Positions 6,168 to 7,097 of a stretch of 7,097 nt of DNA are shown here, one piece after another. The position numbers and the translations under genes are program-made. Source of the stretch: Acetobacteraceae bacterium (GTDB lineage Bacteria > Pseudomonadota > Alphaproteobacteria > Acetobacterales > Acetobacteraceae). The stretch lies in contig PLSZ01000085.1 of the NCBI GenBank assembly GCA_003164305.1, forward strand, positions 41,363 to 48,459, read 5' to 3'. How positions within the stretch are numbered: the stretch's first letter is position 1; each line of letters starts with the position of its first letter. Under the pieces are notes generated by a model. It was not told the DNA's origin. It ran no database searches and saw only the letters and a program-made list of their open reading frames with translations.

Positions 6168-7097
6168 TTAACCCGCCGCGACCAGTTCAGCGATCGCCGT
6201 GCCCACATCCGCGGTGCCCGCCTGACCGCCCATGTCCCGCGTCTTGGGCCCACTTTCCCGCAGCAAGGTTTCGATCGCATCGACGATCGCCTTGCCCGCG
6301 TCGGCTTCGCCCAGATGCTCCAGCATCAACGCCGCCGACCAGATCTGACCGATCGGATTGCAGATGAATTTTCCCGCGATGTCAGGCGCCGAGCCATGCA
6401 CCGGTTCGAACATTGAAGGAAATTTCTTCTCCGGATTGATGTTGGCCGACGCGGCGATGCCGATCGATCCCGCCACCGCGGGGCCCAGATCGCTCAGGAT
6501 GTCGCCGAACAGGTTCGAACCGACAACCACATCGAACCAATCCGGATGCTGAACGAAATGCGCGCACAAAATATCGATGTGGTACTGATCCGTGCGGATC
6601 TCCGGATACGCTTTCCCCATCTCGGCGAACCGCTCGTCCCAGTACGGCATCGTGTGAATGATGCCGTTCGACTTGGTCGCCGAGGTCACGTGCTTCTTCG
6701 GACGGGTCATCGCCAGTTCGAACGCGAACTTCAGGATCCGGTCGACGCCAACACGCGAAAACACGCTCTGCTGCGACACGAACTCCCGTTCCGTCCCCTC
6801 GAACATGCGCCCGCCGACCGACGAGTATTCGCCTTCCGTATTCTCCCGCACCACATAAAAATCGATGTCCGCTTCGGTGCGGTTCGCCAACGGCGTGCGC
6901 ACGCCCGGCAGCAACTTGCAAGGCCGCACGTTCGCGTATTGGTCGAAGCCGCGGCGGATCGGGATCAGCAGCCCCCACAGCGACACGTGATCCGGCACCC
7001 CCGGCCAGCCGACCGCGCCCAGAAGCACCGAGTCGGACTTCGCCAACTGGTCCAACCCATCGGCCGGCATCATCAGGCCGGTTTCCTTATAGGTCTC
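6168..7097 (-). CDS. Tartrate dehydrogenase/decarboxylase or D-malate dehydrogenase family enzyme (5' partial)
   Basis: 309 visible residues, open through the window end. The ATG codons at 7073 and 7070 are internal: the frame continues upstream as Glu-Thr-Tyr-Lys-Glu-Thr-Gly-Leu, matching the family segment before MMPxDG. About 50 N-terminal residues are missing from an expected 350-360. Seen, numbered from the window edge: LLGAVG 25-30; RRGFDQYANVRP 48-59; VRENTEGEYSSVGGRMFEGT 83-102, highly typical of TtuC/DmlA; SATKSNG 139-145 with catalytic-type K142; HIDIL 173-177 with D175; SNLFGDILSDLG 194-205 with metal-ligand type D199 and D203; MFEPVHGSAPDIAGK 229-243. Known: this branch of the isocitrate/isopropylmalate dehydrogenase family oxidises, and usually decarboxylates, tartrate or D-malate with NAD and Mn2+/K+. 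Sequence alone does not separate tartrate, D-malate and related 2-hydroxyacids. First visible gene of the operon; its promoter lies outside the window. Confidence 0.94.
   Translation of the reverse strand, partial: ETYKETGLMMPADGLDQLAKSDSVLLGAVGWPGVPDHVSLWGLLIPIRRGFDQYANVRPCKLLPGVRTPLANRTEADIDFYVVRENTEGEYSSVGGRMFEGTEREFVSQQSVFSRVGVDRILKFAFELAMTRPKKHVTSATKSNGIIHTMPYWDERFAEMGKAYPEIRTDQYHIDILCAHFVQHPDWFDVVVGSNLFGDILSDLGPAVAGSIGIAASANINPEKKFPSMFEPVHGSAPDIAGKFICNPIGQIWSAALMLEHLGEADAGKAIVDAIETLLRESGPKTRDMGGQAGTADVGTAIAELVAAG

Noticed and set aside
4824..6416. A 530-codon plus-strand open frame running antisense to three minus-strand genes
   Set aside because: Its translation is Arg/His-rich with no recognisable motif, it crosses the gene gaps of the real operon, and the opposite strand encodes clear SDR, nitroreductase and TtuC/DmlA motifs. 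Long antisense frames are common in GC-rich DNA.
7068..7073. Double Met codons as the start of the tartrate/D-malate-type dehydrogenase
   Set aside because: The frame continues to the window end with family-like residues, and the usual N-terminal Rossmann-like start would be lost. The gene is only cut by the window edge.

Overview
The window is a GC-rich bacterial segment (roughly 60-65% G+C by eye). It is densely coding, has no gap above about 20 bases between genes, and holds no RNA genes, insertion sequences, CRISPR arrays or phage genes that I can see. Gene content and codon use resemble a proteobacterial-type metabolic generalist, but the sequence does not allow a genus call. All seven genes look like catabolic enzymes, and six of them are oxidoreductases.

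Layout. Plus strand, 1-2978: two tandem GMC-family flavoprotein alcohol dehydrogenases. The first is cut at its 5' end by the window edge. The second is complete (540 aa). They are paralogues about two thirds identical. Minus strand, 7097 down to 2979: a tightly packed five-gene operon. In transcription order it encodes a tartrate/D-malate-type decarboxylating dehydrogenase (5' end beyond the window), a short-chain dehydrogenase/reductase, a nitroreductase-family flavoprotein, a divergent carboxymuconolactone-decarboxylase-family protein, and an iron-alcohol-dehydrogenase-fold protein resembling maleylacetate reductase. Gaps are 18, 18, -1 and 1 bases, so the five are almost certainly cotranscribed and translationally coupled.

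The two arms converge. Their stop codons abut exactly at 2978/2979, inside a perfect 22-bp palindrome that is also the coding end of both genes.

Reading of the whole (inference): a degradation or modification module for an alcohol-bearing, possibly cyclic, compound. The GMC enzymes would oxidise an alcohol. The SDR, the MAR-like reductase and the flavoprotein would adjust oxidation state. The tartrate/malate-type enzyme would decarboxylate a 2-hydroxy-dicarboxylate. No ring-cleavage dioxygenase, transporter or regulator lies in the window, so the substrate cannot be named. The most unusual points are the palindromic shared gene end, the CMD-family protein lacking the usual proton-relay residues, and the MAR-like enzyme with Arg at a metal-ligand position.
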